Origin: Histoplasma ohiense
Taxonomy: Eukaryota > Ascomycota > Eurotiomycetes > Onygenales > Ajellomycetaceae
Reading direction: 5' to 3'
DNA: 64,000 nt
Assembly: GCA_017607445.1 (NCBI GenBank)
Contig: JAEVHH010000006.1
Span: 1,612,001 to 1,676,000 of the forward strand
Positions within the stretch are counted from its first letter, which is position 1. Each line of letters begins with the position of its first letter. A model generated the notes under the pieces. The model did not search any database, was not told where the DNA came from, and was given only the letters and a program-made list of their open reading frames with translations. Shown here one piece after another: positions 23,266-34,208 of this stretch. The translations under genes and the position numbers were made by a program.

Positions 23266-25495
23266 GCTGGTATTCTATCTCAACATCTAGAACCAGTATC
23301 AGAAACCTATCAAGAAGCTATGGAAATAGCATCAGAATGAAGTGGAAATGTGGATAATTCAGTGTCTACTTGAAGAAAAGAGTGGAGACTCATTGCATTC
23401 TTTTCACAGAAGCTTTCTGAAGCTTCTAGAAACTATAACATTCATAATTTGAAACTTCTAGCTATAGTGATATCATTTCATCACTGATGACACTATCTGC
23501 AAGGCAATCTGTATTCAATTCAGATCATAACCAATCATGATAATCTGAAATACTTTCTTAGTATCAAAAGCTTGAACAATCATCAGATGCATTGAGCAAA
23601 AGAGCTATCTGCTTATGATTTCTATATGATCTATTGATCAGAACAGCTAAATCTCATCAATTCATTTTTGAAACATTCAGACTATATTATTTCCTCTGAA
23701 GATATAGACTCAAAGCTGTCAATGCTGCTGATTCTACAGAAAAAAATCCATCAGAGATTTCATGACTCTGATCAGAACAGCTTAGTAGATACTGAATCAT
23801 CTTCAGTACAGAAAAGCTCAGATTGTTCTGCAGAGTATTCTTATTTCCAAGATTTCTTTGAAACTGATACTGAAGATCATGAACTTCTCATGTCATATCT
23901 AGCAGTATTGAAAACTGCTGAGAATGAAACAAATCACAAATCATCTACTAATCAGCTTCTAGACTTCATTAAAGAATTACAGAAGAGAGATATCTTTACT
24001 GTAACTTCAAGTCAAAAAGTTGAGAATAGTGTGAAGTCTGAAACTCTTAGAGAAGTCTCTGATATCTCTGAAGATTCTTCAATCATCTGATGAGTAGATA
24101 AAGATTGTGAACTTCTATATCACAATCATGCTATCTACATTCCCTCTAGCAAAGCAATCACTCAGAAGTTATTATGAATATATCATAATGATCTCTGAGC
24201 AGATCACTTTGATATTGCCAGAATCTTAGAGCTTCTATATCACAAATATTACTGGAATACACTCTGAAAAGACATTGAAACATACATCAGAGAGTGTAAT
24301 ATCTGCCAGCATGTTAAAGCTAAGAGGTATAAATTATACAGACAATTTGTCAAAATTTCTATATCTACTAGATCATTCAGTTCTCTTGCTATGGATTTCA
24401 TTGTCAGATTACCACCAGTAATTCAAAAAGAAATCATCTATGATAGTATTTTGATCATACTGAACTGCTATACTAAACTAGCTAAGTATTTTTCTTGCAT
24501 GACTTCAATTACTGCTTCTGATTTTGCAGAGTTGTTCATAGATATTATTCTAAGTGATTATAGTTCATCTTCATCTATCATATCTGATAGAGATAAATTG
24601 TTTACCAGTCACTACTGATCAACATTCTGTTATTATTTACAAGTTAAGCACAATCTGAGTACAGCATTCCACCCTCAAACTGATGGACAAACAGAACACC
24701 AGAACCAGACATTAGAGAACTATTTATAAGCATACTCAAACTACCATCAGAAAAACTGAGTGAATCTACTTCCACAGACACAATTCATCTACAATTCTGT
24801 TTCTCAAGCATCTATTGATATGTCACTGTTTCAAGCACTACTAGGTTACAATTCTGTTCTGTTGAGAGAGATAATTGATAAAGAATCTGAATCTGTAACC
24901 TCTATCAATCTTGAGCTCTTAGCTACAGCAAGGGTGAAAAAATTACAAGAGATACAAAGCAACCTTCAAGTCAAAGTTCAAAAATCCTTCAAAAAGCAAG
25001 CAGAATACTATAACAGAAGACATCAAGAGAAATTCTTTGTTATTGAAGATTAAATTCTTCTATCTTTCATGAATATAACAACTTCTAGATCTTACTGCAA
25101 GCTTGAAGATAAATGATTTGAATCATTTGCAATTCTGAATATCATTGAATTGCAAGTATATTGACTAGATCTTCTGAGAATCTTTGAATCTATGCATTCT
25201 ATCTTTCATATTATTTTGTTGAAACTCTATTATCAGAGATCAGATGAAGAATCTAAGAAATCTTCTGATATTCTACTTGAAGATGAAATAAAGTATTTTG
25301 TTGAAGCCATTTTGAATAAACAATTGCACTGTAATAAGAAGCAATATCTTGTTAAGTGAGAAGAATATTCTAATACTGAGAACATTTGAGAATCCTCTAA
25401 TAATCTTTTGAATTTCTGTAATCTTCTCAAAGAATATGAGAAGGTAAATTGAAATTGATCTCTTGTTAAGAAGAAGCATTTCAGAACACAACATT
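23266..25495 (+). pseudogene. Gag-pol of Gyp-2 element C, second part (RNase H end, integrase, chromodomain)
   Basis: Resumes RNase H at 23266 after the TSD GAATT. A variable acidic linker lies at 23668-24090. The integrase zinc-binding region (His, then Cys-Asn-Ile-Cys) is at about 24190-24315; the catalytic core starts at Met-Asp-Phe-Ile (24391) and includes a Pro-Gln-Thr-Asp-Gly-Gln-Thr-Glu motif at about 24670-24700 with the catalytic Glu. Chromodomain around 25285-25440 (Tyr-Phe-Val-Glu-Ala-Ile, Tyr-Leu-Val-Lys-Trp, then Trp-Glu). The frame ends near TAG 25498. Compared with L it has a comparable number of stops. Confidence 0.8.
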
Positions 25496-25834
25496 AGTAG
25501 TTCTTCTATTTTTTTTTCTATAAAGGTTTTGAAGTTTCTACTTATCTATACTTCTGCTTTGAACTGTGAAAGATTCTTGAAGCTTAGTGACACTCTTCTT
25601 CTTTTTATTCTACAAGGTTTTAGAAGTTTAATGAGGCTATGATATGATTTCAGACTCTGATTGAAAGGAAAAAGCAAAGAACCAAGATATTATTCTGGGC
25701 ATTATGCCTCTGATGAAAAAACTATTTAAAAAACACTCAAAGAACTCTTCAGAACACTGTCTATAATTTATTCTTCTTTCATAATATCAAATTCTCTTTC
25801 AATTTTCCCAATTCTTTCTACCAACTACAATCTG
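25496..25834 (+). other. Non-coding part of element C between pol and the antisense gene
   Basis: AT-rich sequence with T-runs, collinear with 51321-51660 of element L. I see no gene in it. Confidence 0.5.
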
Positions 25835-26639
25835 TTAGTGATTATCTAGTGAAATTCCTTTGGTTATATGTACTGTATAAAACATTGTCTCCAAGCATTC
25901 AATATTCTGGGCCATCTCCTCCATCCACATAATTATTTTTTCCATTTTTTCATTCATTTTCTTCTGAGTGGTTTCAATCCGCTGCAGAATTGCAAGAACT
26001 TTGGGGGCAGGAGATGAGTTCAGTACAATCACAGAAGCAGCAGCAAAGAAAGCAGAGAGAACAGCAGAAGTCAGTACAGCAACAGATTTTTTCTTGATAG
26101 AGATTCTACCAGCAGCAACACAGATCTTTCAGCACTGTAAAGCATTGAGAATGTCTCTATCAATCTTATTTCATTTGAATAAGTAATACATACTGAGTTC
26201 CTTCACAAATTGCTTCTGCATCACTAGCAATTCAGAGTATTTTCTCAGACTCTTCTGAAATAACACCTCTAATGCCATAGTCTGATCTTTGAAATGTGCA
26301 GAAATCTATTCCAGTGTTAATCTTATTATCAAATCTTTGATATTACTTTGATAAACTTATAGAATTACAATGAAATCTATTGTTGTGACATCTCTTGCAG
26401 TTTTTAAATGTGATTTCTCACACACAGAGAGGCATATCTTCTATTGCTTTGAGGCAGTGAACACAGCTTCTCAGCTTCAGACTGTGAGCATACTACTTCT
26501 CTTTCAGCTGCTCATTGATTTCTTTGTACAGTTTCATGAATACATTCTCTGTGAGAATTTTTTTCATCACAGAATCAGCTGTGATGTTCTTCTCAGTGAT
26601 AAAATTCTGAATTTGCTGATTAATTGAAGTAAACAATAT
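25835..26639 (-). pseudogene. Antisense accessory ORF of Gyp-2 element C
   Basis: Minus-strand counterpart of the L copy at 50514-51320. The start codon has decayed to ATA (26639-26637) and there are several stops and at least one small indel (805 against 807 bp). The C-terminal 65 codons (26032-25838) are open, end at the same stop, and keep the coiled-coil segment. That the coding sense is opposite to the retrotransposon and conserved between the two copies argues for a real, once-functional gene carried by the family. Function unknown; see the L copy for domain detail. Confidence 0.6.
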
Positions 26640-27099
26640 AATTTCTGATTCTATTTGAAGCAAGTTAGCAACTTTTTACTGAAAATAGAAACAAAGCAAC
26701 ACAATACTTACTGACTGAAGATTTCTCTGAAAAATATCATTAAAAAACTATTTTTACTGTTAACAAATGTTTCTATATTGATAACTCACTGATTCTCTAG
26801 TGATTACTTACATTCTTTCTTTGAAATATCAATGGCAGAGGTGGGGGAAGGAATCTCTCAATAGCTTATCAGAATCAGAATTTGCTCAGAGATTCTGATT
26901 CTCTATATTTTTTATGAAATCATATATTCTATAATTCTATTTACTTCTGTATTGTCAGTTATGATTCTATTTACTTCTATAAGTTTTGTGTTATCAGTGA
27001 GACAACAAAGATTCACTGTCATTTGTTATCACAAATTATCTACAATTACTCTACAATTTTTTGACCTGCTGGGACAGTGGTTCTTTCAGAGGGGACAGT
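26640..27099 (+). other. Element C, region between the antisense gene and the 3' LTR
   Basis: No coding sequence seen. On the minus strand, upstream of the antisense ORF, a GTAAGT...TTTTCAG pair 38 nt long is present as in copy L (about 26720-26690 here). The polypurine tract AGAGGGGACAGT lies just before the LTR at 27088-27099. Confidence 0.5.
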
Positions 27100-27482
27100 T
27101 GTAAGAAATCCACACTAAGTTATCAGTGCTAGGTCAAAATTAGCAATTGCTCTAAAGATATGATATCACTGAACATAGCACTGTCAACATCATATCAAGT
27201 TTGAAATCAAGATATTATCTTGTCACTTACATCATACTATATCATCTACATTATAGCAAAGTTCAATCTGTTTACAATACTGTGTATATAGATAGCAGCT
27301 GACTTAATCTTCTAGAGATCAGCAGATCATTCTGTTTTAATTTGATCTCTACATTCTACAATATTGATATTAATCTGAATTCTCTTCAATATATTACTGT
27401 ATTATCTTCTACAATTTAATCCTTGCAGAGTCTTAAGAACTTCTTGTGATATAAGCAGCTAATTCTCATACCACTGCTTACA
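27100..27482 (+). repeat. 3' LTR of Gyp-2 element C
   Basis: 383 bp, TGTAAGAAATCC...CACTGCTTACA. It contains TGTATATAGATAGC (TATA-like, near 27282) followed about 35-40 nt later by AGCAGATCA, the position that pairs with the Gyp-2 PBS in copy L. Confidence 0.9.
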
Positions 27483-28144
27483 TCTTTATAGAATATAATT
27501 GATTGTATCTCAGATGTTTAGATACAACAGTCTATATAATTAATAATAAAAATATTCAGATTTATAAAAAATCTCTTATAACAACCAGACACTCAGATCT
27601 GTAAACAACACATTCAGATGTAAAAATTAATAACAAAACACTCAGATTTCAAACACAGAAAAATCAATTCATAATATAATAGATATACTTTGATTAATGA
27701 TTTAATACTATTCTAAATACAGATTATAAATTAATTAAGAAAAAAAAGAGAAAAGAGATCAGAAGAAAAAATTATATAAAAAAAATTTTTATAGAAAAAA
27801 ATTCACAGTGAAAGAATATCAAAAACTGTTTTACAGTGAAATACAGAATAGAAGAATATTATGAGCTATATAAAAGAATTATTAGAAACTATACAAGCAC
27901 AGAGTATGAGATGAAAGAATCATTGAGAGCTACACAGAAGAATTGTTAGAGACTATATAAGTGTGAAACATGAAGTGAAAGAACATTAAAAGCTATACAG
28001 AAGAATCATTAGAGACTATATGAATGCAGAGCACAGAGTGAAAGAACATTGAGGATTACACAGAGCCACAATGTCAGGAACAAGTGGGTGCAGAAGGGGA
28101 GTTGATTGTGTAAGTTAATTACTAACAGATGCTAACCCATCACA
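27483..28144 (-). mobile_element. Gyp-1 element F remnant: 5' LTR and leader, minus strand
   Basis: LTR at 27675-28144 on the minus strand (about 470 bp, with deletions relative to 535) and part of the leader at 27483-27674, recognisable from the repeated (A/G)ATCTGAGTGTC-type motif in reverse and the PBS region next to the LTR. The leader is cut by the 3' end of element C; the rest of F must lie to the left of C, beyond the window. Inner-end CpGs are decayed even to TA (TATAATAGATATACTT), which makes it one of the oldest copies. Confidence 0.8.
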
Positions 28145-28146
28145 GC

Positions 28147-28272
28147 TGTTAGCTAACATAAGAATCCTTAAGAATCCTTTTGCCTCAAGGCTTGTTTCTG
28201 CCACTCCACCGTACGTGATTACCCCTATATAGTTATCTAGCGACCACACAATGAGAAGATTAACCATCCCAC
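28147..28272. repeat. Short dispersed repeat at left edge of the gene island
   Basis: TGTTAGC...CCATCCCACA, 126 bp. The 70 bp at 28204-28272 match 34144-34208 closely and in the same orientation (GTGATTACCCCTATATAGTT and the following block). Ends TGTT/CACA resemble a small LTR, but I find no flanking TSD and no internal region, so the class is open. Confidence 0.55.
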
Positions 28273-28401
28273 AGAAGATAACTAAATAGAAGTAATATTA
28301 GTAAGTAATATGAAAAGTAGTGGGTAGCAGACAATAACTAGTTAGTAGCTAATCGCTAAGAGAAGAAAAAGAAGAAAAGAGGAATGAAAATGTGCAAAGT
28401 A

Positions 28402-28435
<34 letters not shown>

Positions 28436-28470
28436 GTAGTGATAGCGATGTGGTTTCAACTATGCTGCAC
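28264..28470 (-). repeat. Diverged relic of an E-type LTR
   Basis: Reading the minus strand, this matches the E LTR in order: AGATAG(T)-like start, AGTAATAT, GTAGCTAATCGCTAA, the A/G-rich block, TGTGCAAA, an AT run and TAGAAGTAGTGATAGCGA. Identity is low and there are indels, but the order of blocks is kept. Confidence 0.5.
28404..28432. repeat. AT dinucleotide microsatellite
   Basis: About 14 uninterrupted AT repeats. It lies where the E-type LTR relic has a shorter TATATATAT tract, so it probably expanded from it. Confidence 0.9.
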
Positions 28471-29070
28471 CTGGCAGTTGCAGTGTATTGGTGGTGGGGT
28501 TACACACCACCACACCCACTGGTAAATATACCACTTGAGCGCAACCATTTAACAAACGGTTACGTTGGCTTTTTGCTATGGAAAACCTAGTGGTCATAGT
28601 GCTATATTATCACAGCGAGAACACAGTAAGGAAATAATAAACCAGTGCATTACAAATTCTATCTATAATACAAATTAAAATTATTATATTGGTATAATTT
28701 TTAGAATAATACCTGAAATGTCTTTGTGATATGTTATAGCCACTCTGTGTGGTATAATGACATAAACTCGCATAACAGAATAGATGGAAGAAACGCTGCA
28801 ATTAATGCTTAAATCATAATATAAATGTACATGTCCATCACAAATCATTATATATATACACAATATCCGGACGTGGGGCGGGTCAATGTACGGAATAGCC
28901 GTTAGTTATTCATAAGACAAGAATTGAATGTGAAAAACACCCGCAAGCAAACACCACGCTATAACACACGCAGCAAAGGGACTGAAGCAAGACGGAAGTG
29001 TGGAGAGAGGGAGGAAAGAGCACTGGTCTGGGAGGCTTGAAAGGTTATTTGAGGAAGTAATAAAAAATAG
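28471..29070. other. Intergenic region downstream of the WDR59-like gene
   Basis: No gene supported. It holds an imperfect inverted repeat around 28485-28520 (GGTGGTGGGG and ACCACCACACCC) and AT-rich sequence; small open frames at 28384-28590 and 28610-28801 look fortuitous. It must contain the 3' UTR and poly(A) signals of the gene ending at 29071. Confidence 0.5.
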
Positions 29071-32000
29071 TTATAAAGTATCCACTCTCTCCAAGGCATT
29101 CTTTGAATCTTCACTTCTATCAGAAAAATAAGTGCCAGGTTTTCTCGAGGAATGCATTTTGGGATGGAGATCAATATTAAGACCGCGCGTGACCTGCGAG
29201 ATGAAGGGCAAACTATACTTGTTATCGGGGTCTGCATCTGCATCGCGTCTAGAGCTGGGATTGCTAACGGTAACTCCAGTGCTCCGGCGACGATCTCGAC
29301 GAGCAGGCTGCGACCGACTTCGATGCGATGGGGATTCATTGACCGTAGCATACTTTTTCTCTGAGGGTGATCTATTCGTGGGTGATGGTATAGGTACCTT
29401 GATTACGACATGGTTGGAACAAATGCAGCCGCAGCCACTTGGGCAGAATGGATTAGTAGTCGTCCTTTTTGCTCTGGCAAAGCGAGGTTGTGTTGAGAAC
29501 CAGTTCTGATGACATTCGACACAGGAAATATGCCCACAATTTAAACACGGAGTAAACATCCCATCGATGACCTCGCCACAAACAACACATGATAGCTTCG
29601 CGGGGATTGGTTGTGAAAGTCTGCATTGGGGGCATTGAATTGCAGGCGAATCACCGCCTCGTGCTTTACTCCTGCGGCTGGGTTTTGCTATGTCGGACAT
29701 TGCAAAGGCGGAAATGTGAAGACCACATCCACATTTGGCGCAATTTCGTTGTATATCCAAGCCTTGATCATTCTCGAAAGGTTTCCTTTCTTGAGAACGA
29801 ATTGAGGCTAGAGGTCTCGAATCACGTCCGTCGTGGTCCGACATTCGCTTATCATGATATTTCGAGCGGGATAGGCGATACATGTCGGGGCGACTACCAG
29901 TGATACCGTCGATTTTGAGCACCTCCATGCGTTCTATGGGCATATCCCAAACAAACAGCAAGTCAGCATATGCGGCTCGATAAGCCTTGAAAAGTTGTTT
30001 GTGACGCTGATCAAGGAGGGGTACGTAAGCGTGATTAGCACTATCGAACATATGCTGATTTTTCAAAACTACTCTCACGCCCTTTGGTGGCTTATACTTG
30101 GGTGACGTGGGCCTTTCGCTTTCAGAATCAGAATGGGGTTGTGACGTTGCATTAGTCGATGCGGTTAAATGGTCTGGAATCGCTGATGCAGGTTTTCCGA
30201 AAATGCCACCGGCAGCCGACCTAGTAGGACCATGCATATTTAAGCTGCTTGCGGGACTTGTGCGCTTCTTGTTACCACTACCTGGAGGTGATGAGGATCC
30301 TGAAGGTCCAAACGTAAAAGACCGCGAGAGTGAAGAAGCCAGAGTGGTTCCCAGGCCGGAAACGGAGCGTGGGTTAGAATGATGATCCGGTGATCCTGAC
30401 AATGACATAACCTGTGACTGTGACTTTCGGCAAGAGGGTTGTCTGCTCAGTTGGGCTCCTTGAGGAGGAGTGCTTCCAGTTGAGTATATTGGCGGCGTGC
30501 CGACATGCCAATGTTCTGTCGAAGAACAAGCAGAACTTTGAGAAGCCGAAACGACGTTGGCAGAAGCCTTGGGCAACGATGTGAGTCGTGGTATTTCTTG
30601 ACATTTGCCGCGGAGGTCTCCTGTTGGTGAACTGCTATCCAGGACTAGCGGGGGGTTGTGCACAATAACTGATGATCGTCTGACCCCATGGATCCCCACC
30701 TGGCTCGGATCCATGCTAGACTCTGGTTCATATAAAATGCAAGAGAGCATCGCCAACATCTGGATGTCCCCCAAACGCTCGAAGTAGTTGAATCTACTCA
30801 AAATTAGTCATCGGCATACAAGGTCAACTGGCCACCGTTGAGGAGAAACTTACAGAGTTGGAATAAGCCAGCGACCGCCAAGAGGGTGCTCTCCCCAGCT
30901 TACTTTGTCTGGGCGAGAACTGCTGGATGGCTTTTTCCGTGTGAATTTATCGAAGCTCGAATCCACAACGCTATTCTTGCGTTGCATGTCACGCATGACG
31001 ACCTTTCGTGAAACCTCAACGGAATCACCACTAGAGACAGGATCTGGAAAAAGCTCGTTTTGTAGTATTAACCTAACGAGACCCCAAGCATGGGCTACAT
31101 CAAACAGCCCCAGGCCAGCAGCAGCTGCCATGTTTTGGGTGCACGCTTCTGCAGGGTTGCCAAACACTTGATATTCCTTGGCGAGCTCTCTTTTGGCTGG
31201 TAAAAGACCACATAGATCGTAAATATGGATGATATTGTGTGGGTTGTCCGATGATGACTTCACGGTACCTACCCCTGTTGTAGATTTTTGAGAATTTTCA
31301 GTGGACCTTGAGCGATAGAATCCCAAACTTCCACTTCTCCAAGTATTCGGCCCATGGAATTGAGGAGGGAGATTTCCGAGGAGATCTGATGAGCCTGATG
31401 AACTCGAAGAGTCGGCAGACGAATCGTCCGAATAGTCAGAAACTCCATCATCCGTGATAGTGCCCCTACCAGTCCCGACGCCGCTCGAATGTTTTGGGCC
31501 CAGTGAGCTTGTCTGTAATCGGCCAAAGGCCTCAAAAACCCTATCGCCTCGTGCAAGTCTCATATCACTAAGTCCCATGGAACCCATAAAGGCTGACGTC
31601 TTCTCTTTTTTGGGAGGGAAAAAGCACACAAGCCGGCCATCATTGGTCCATAACGCCCCGCATGTTTTAAATACCGGCACCATGACATTCGCATTAACTG
31701 GCCGGAGCATCTCAGAAGCGCTTAGTCCGAGTTGAGAGGCACGGAATTGCCCGTTTTCTTCATCTTCATCGCTAGATTCATCGCCATCAAGCAGGTCAGG
31801 GGACTTCAACGCCTCTCCGAATTGACGTCCCACAAACGCCACACTCTCCTCGACATTATGTTCTCCCAGGAGGTAGCGGATAGCCGCCTCAAGGGATCCT
31901 CGCTTCTGAGCGAGGTATGTCTCAGAAATAGTTCGTAGCCCTGCCGTGATCGTCGAGGCCAATTGTGCAGTGACTGAGCTGGTTTTCTGCACCGTAAATA

Positions 32001-33635
32001 CGGGGACCGAAGCTCGTGGATAGTCAGGTGGGAATTGAATGTCAACCTTTATAAAAAGGTTAATGTGGTCAGGACCCCAAGGCCCATGCATGGAAACCGT
32101 CGCTTTGCGTTGTCCGATATTGACAGATTCGAAAGAAACCTTTGTGAACTTTTCACCAACATGAGTAATCTCGTCTCCAAGCGTTTCCACTTCCCATCCC
32201 GATATCTTAACACCCCGCATCCAGGAAATAGGATTCATGTCAGCACGAAGAGAGGAACGCCCTTGCACACCAACTGCAGATCCCATTGTTCCTCCTCGGT
32301 TCCAGCTACGATAGTAAGGCATGGAGACGCTGCTGGGTCCAACACCTACAGTTGATAGCGATCGATGGTGCCCAGAAGTTTGGGCTCCCAGAGGAATACC
32401 CTTTTGCTCAGCGCTATCCTCTAGTCGTGGATCGTCGTGGAATGTTTTGTAGACAGCGCCTTTTCGCGTCAGATTTAGAGAGGGATTGAAAGACTTTCCG
32501 ATTTCGTATCCAACTCCCGCCAGAATCTCTGGGTTTACTCGATGCAATCGCAGCTCCCTATCTGTGCCCCAGGACACAAGCTGGAATTCACGATGATCTA
32601 AACCATTCATAACTGTACCTCTTGATCTCCAAAGGAATTCTTTGACTTGACCCCTGTGGCCTGGAAAGCTATGAACCCGTGGCGGATCACCGCCATCATT
32701 ACTTCTTTTTCCGGCCATAGAGATGTAAATCACTATTCCCGCGTTGCGGCATGGCAAGAACGCCCCATCCGAATGGAGTATTTCTAGCTCGCCAAACGGG
32801 AAACGGAGTATGAATGATCTTTTCCGGAATATCCTCCGCAACGGAATAATCCCAAAATTTGATGGTTTTATCCAACGAGCAAGTCACCAACGCCTCTCGG
32901 CGGGTCCGGTTCCAATCAAGGCCGTAAATTTTTGTATTATGTGCCACAATAGTACGCAGTGGACGAGCACCCATTCGGTCATCCCAAATCCGAAGGAGCC
33001 TGTCATGCGAACTTGCAATGACGTGAGGATCCTGTCTGTTCCATTTGACTTGAGTTGCACCGGCAAACCAGTCAGAAAATGATATTGCCGGCCTTGCTGG
33101 AGACCGTAGATCCCAGCAGTGAATAAAACTGTCTACGGCGCAAGTGGCTAGGATGTCAGGATGGTGGGCGGAGAAGTTTATATCTGTAATGGCTCGAGAA
33201 TGCTCATGCAAGACGTATTCAATGGAGTTTTGTGTCGATTTCATTGCCAGGTTCCAAACCAGGGCCTTTTGATTGGATGTGCTCACAACCCAGCTGTCTC
33301 GAGCGGCAAAGGGGGACCACTGAACATCTGCCACTTCCCAGGGAGTGTGGTGGGGAAGGTATCGAGGTGGAGAGTAGGGACTATCCAGGTCAATTATATG
33401 GAGGCCTTCCTTTCTATTCCACAGACTATCAGCTATAATGGAAATGAATCATTTTCTAACTATCCAAAAGAGAGGAAAATAGGACTAAAACCCACGAGGC
33501 AAGTACAACATCTCTGCCGCATGGAGAGATTGACATAGAGCCAACCGGCTGCTCGACATGAAATGAGCTATCTTCACCGAAGGTCGGGCTCTCGTAGGCA
33601 GAGGCCAATGGCCTCAACCCTATAGGGCTCGACAT
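29071..33635 (-). CDS. WDR59/Mtc5 (Sea3) homologue, GATOR2/SEACAT subunit; four exons, one apparent frameshift
   Basis: Subunit of the SEA complex (GATOR2 in animals), which works at the vacuole membrane upstream of TORC1 by counteracting the Npr2/Npr3/Iml1 subcomplex. Exons on the minus strand: 33635-33496, 33413 to about 32706, about 32705-30854, 30793-29071, giving about 1470 residues, in the usual range for fungal members. WD40 propeller at about residues 30-370 with typical blade ends (HCWDLRS, LRIWDDR, IKFWDYS); RWD domain at about 440-560; low-complexity Ser-rich linkers; C-terminal zinc/RING-type module at about 1250-1370 with repeated CxxC pairs (CAKCGC, CPQC, CVVC, CLNCGH, CVEC, CICS). 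The start ATG 33635 is the first Met in frame with conserved N-terminal sequence. The reading frame slips at an A5 run (32710-32706 on the plus strand) between exon blocks that are both conserved. Composition is normal and CpGs are present. Confidence 0.9.
30794..30853 (-). other. Intron in the C-terminal half of the WDR59-like gene (60 bp)
   Basis: Donor GTAAGT, acceptor GAGTAG, branch-like GACTAAT about 11 nt upstream of the acceptor. Splicing joins Gly-Gly-Arg-Trp-Leu-Ile-Pro-Thr-Leu to Phe-Asn-Tyr-Phe-Glu-Arg-Leu-Gly-Asp, a conserved run in the family. Confidence 0.9.
32699..32712 (-). other. Apparent -1/+2 frameshift at an A5 homopolymer in the WDR59-like gene
   Basis: The upstream exon reads Leu-His-Leu-Tyr-Gly-Arg-Lys-Lys-Lys-stop (TAA at 32701-32699). 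Conserved sequence resumes at once in another frame as Ser-Asn-Asp-Gly-Gly-Asp-Pro-Pro. Removing one A from the run would rejoin them. Either a base-call or assembly error or a real lesion; a 34-bp GT-AG interval starting here (GTAATG...CATAG) also restores the frame but seems too short for an intron. Confidence 0.7.
33414..33495 (-). other. Intron 1 of the WDR59-like gene (82 bp)
   Basis: Donor GTGGGT after codon fragment TC, acceptor AATAG, and a GCTGAT branch-like site about 17 nt before the acceptor. Splicing joins the conserved Val-Leu-Ala-Ser to Lys-Glu-Gly-Leu-His-Ile-Ile-Asp-Leu. Confidence 0.85.
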
Positions 33636-34109
33636 ATTGTCGAATATCTTTATCCCTCGATGCGACTGGCACCCCAGATAACCCTATCGAGTAACTGCCA
33701 CAGGGACAGGAAGTAGTGGACGACTTCTTTCCCATATGGTGAGTATATCGGGATCGAGACCCATGTAGGACGTCTGATAGACGGAATGAGGGAAGGAGAA
33801 GAGCCGCTGTGTGCATTAACAATTTTAACTCTTGCGTCGAATGTTTTTCCCCCCAGTGGGTAGAATGAATGCTTTATTAACTATGGGACGTGTATTGCGT
33901 TATCTCATCACAGAGGGAAGAATATGACTTCTTAAATTAAAAAGGACACCAGAAGATAGGTAAATACAAGGTCAACGGAGAAAATACAGGCCAATGCACC
34001 TGGACTGATATCGAATTTCCGAAGTCCTTGAGAGTGTCATTCTCTGAATGCATGGGAGGATCAAGTTATGTAATGAAAGCAGTCGGGATGGATTGTTAGT
34101 GGGTACTAC
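33636..34109 (-). promoter_or_regulatory. Upstream (promoter) region of the WDR59-like gene
   Basis: About 470 bp of CpG-containing, unique-looking sequence between the start codon and the short dispersed repeat. An 82-codon open frame (33822-33574) overlaps exon 1 in another frame and shows no domain. I cannot point to a TATA box or other defined element. Confidence 0.4.
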
Positions 34110-34208
34110 TGTTGGGCACTAGTTGCCCAGGCGGCCCTCCACCGCACGTGATTACCCCTATATAGTTAGCTAGCGATCGCACAATGAGAAGAATTAACCA
34201 TCCCACAG
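34110..34208. repeat. Short dispersed repeat at right edge of the gene island
   Basis: TGTTGGGC...CCATCCCACA, 99 bp, same orientation as the copy at 28147-28272. Near its start TGGGCA-CTAGT-TGCCCA forms a small inverted repeat. Ends TG...CA but no TSD seen. Confidence 0.55.

Larger units (their letters stand above)
14554..27482 (+). mobile_element. Gyp-2 element C (chromodomain Ty3/gypsy), 5' LTR displaced out of the window by element D, interrupted by B
   Basis: From 14554 (12 bp before the gag ATG) the sequence matches complete copy L (49672-56819, reversed) through gag-pol, an antisense ORF region and the 3' LTR 27100-27482. Removing B and one TSD copy leaves about 6.72 kb, matching the equivalent 6.73 kb of L. 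The 5' LTR and about 40 bp of leader must lie beyond element D to the left. C itself interrupts the leader of Gyp-1 remnant F. Confidence 0.85.

Noticed and set aside
14566..27482. Classic CpA-directed RIP as the sole mutator.
   Set aside because: CpA and TpG are abundant throughout; changes are mostly at CpG. A few CpA-to-TpA changes exist in C and F (for example CAA to TAA at 15421), so a minor contribution is possible.
28610..28801. Minus-strand open frame of 63 codons downstream of the WDR59-like gene.
   Set aside because: No domain, no homologous copy in the window, low-complexity AT-rich region; most likely chance.
29132..33538. Numerous plus-strand and alternative-frame open frames across the WDR59-like gene.
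   Set aside because: They lie opposite or out of frame with a gene supported by conserved domains and splice sites; they show no features of their own.
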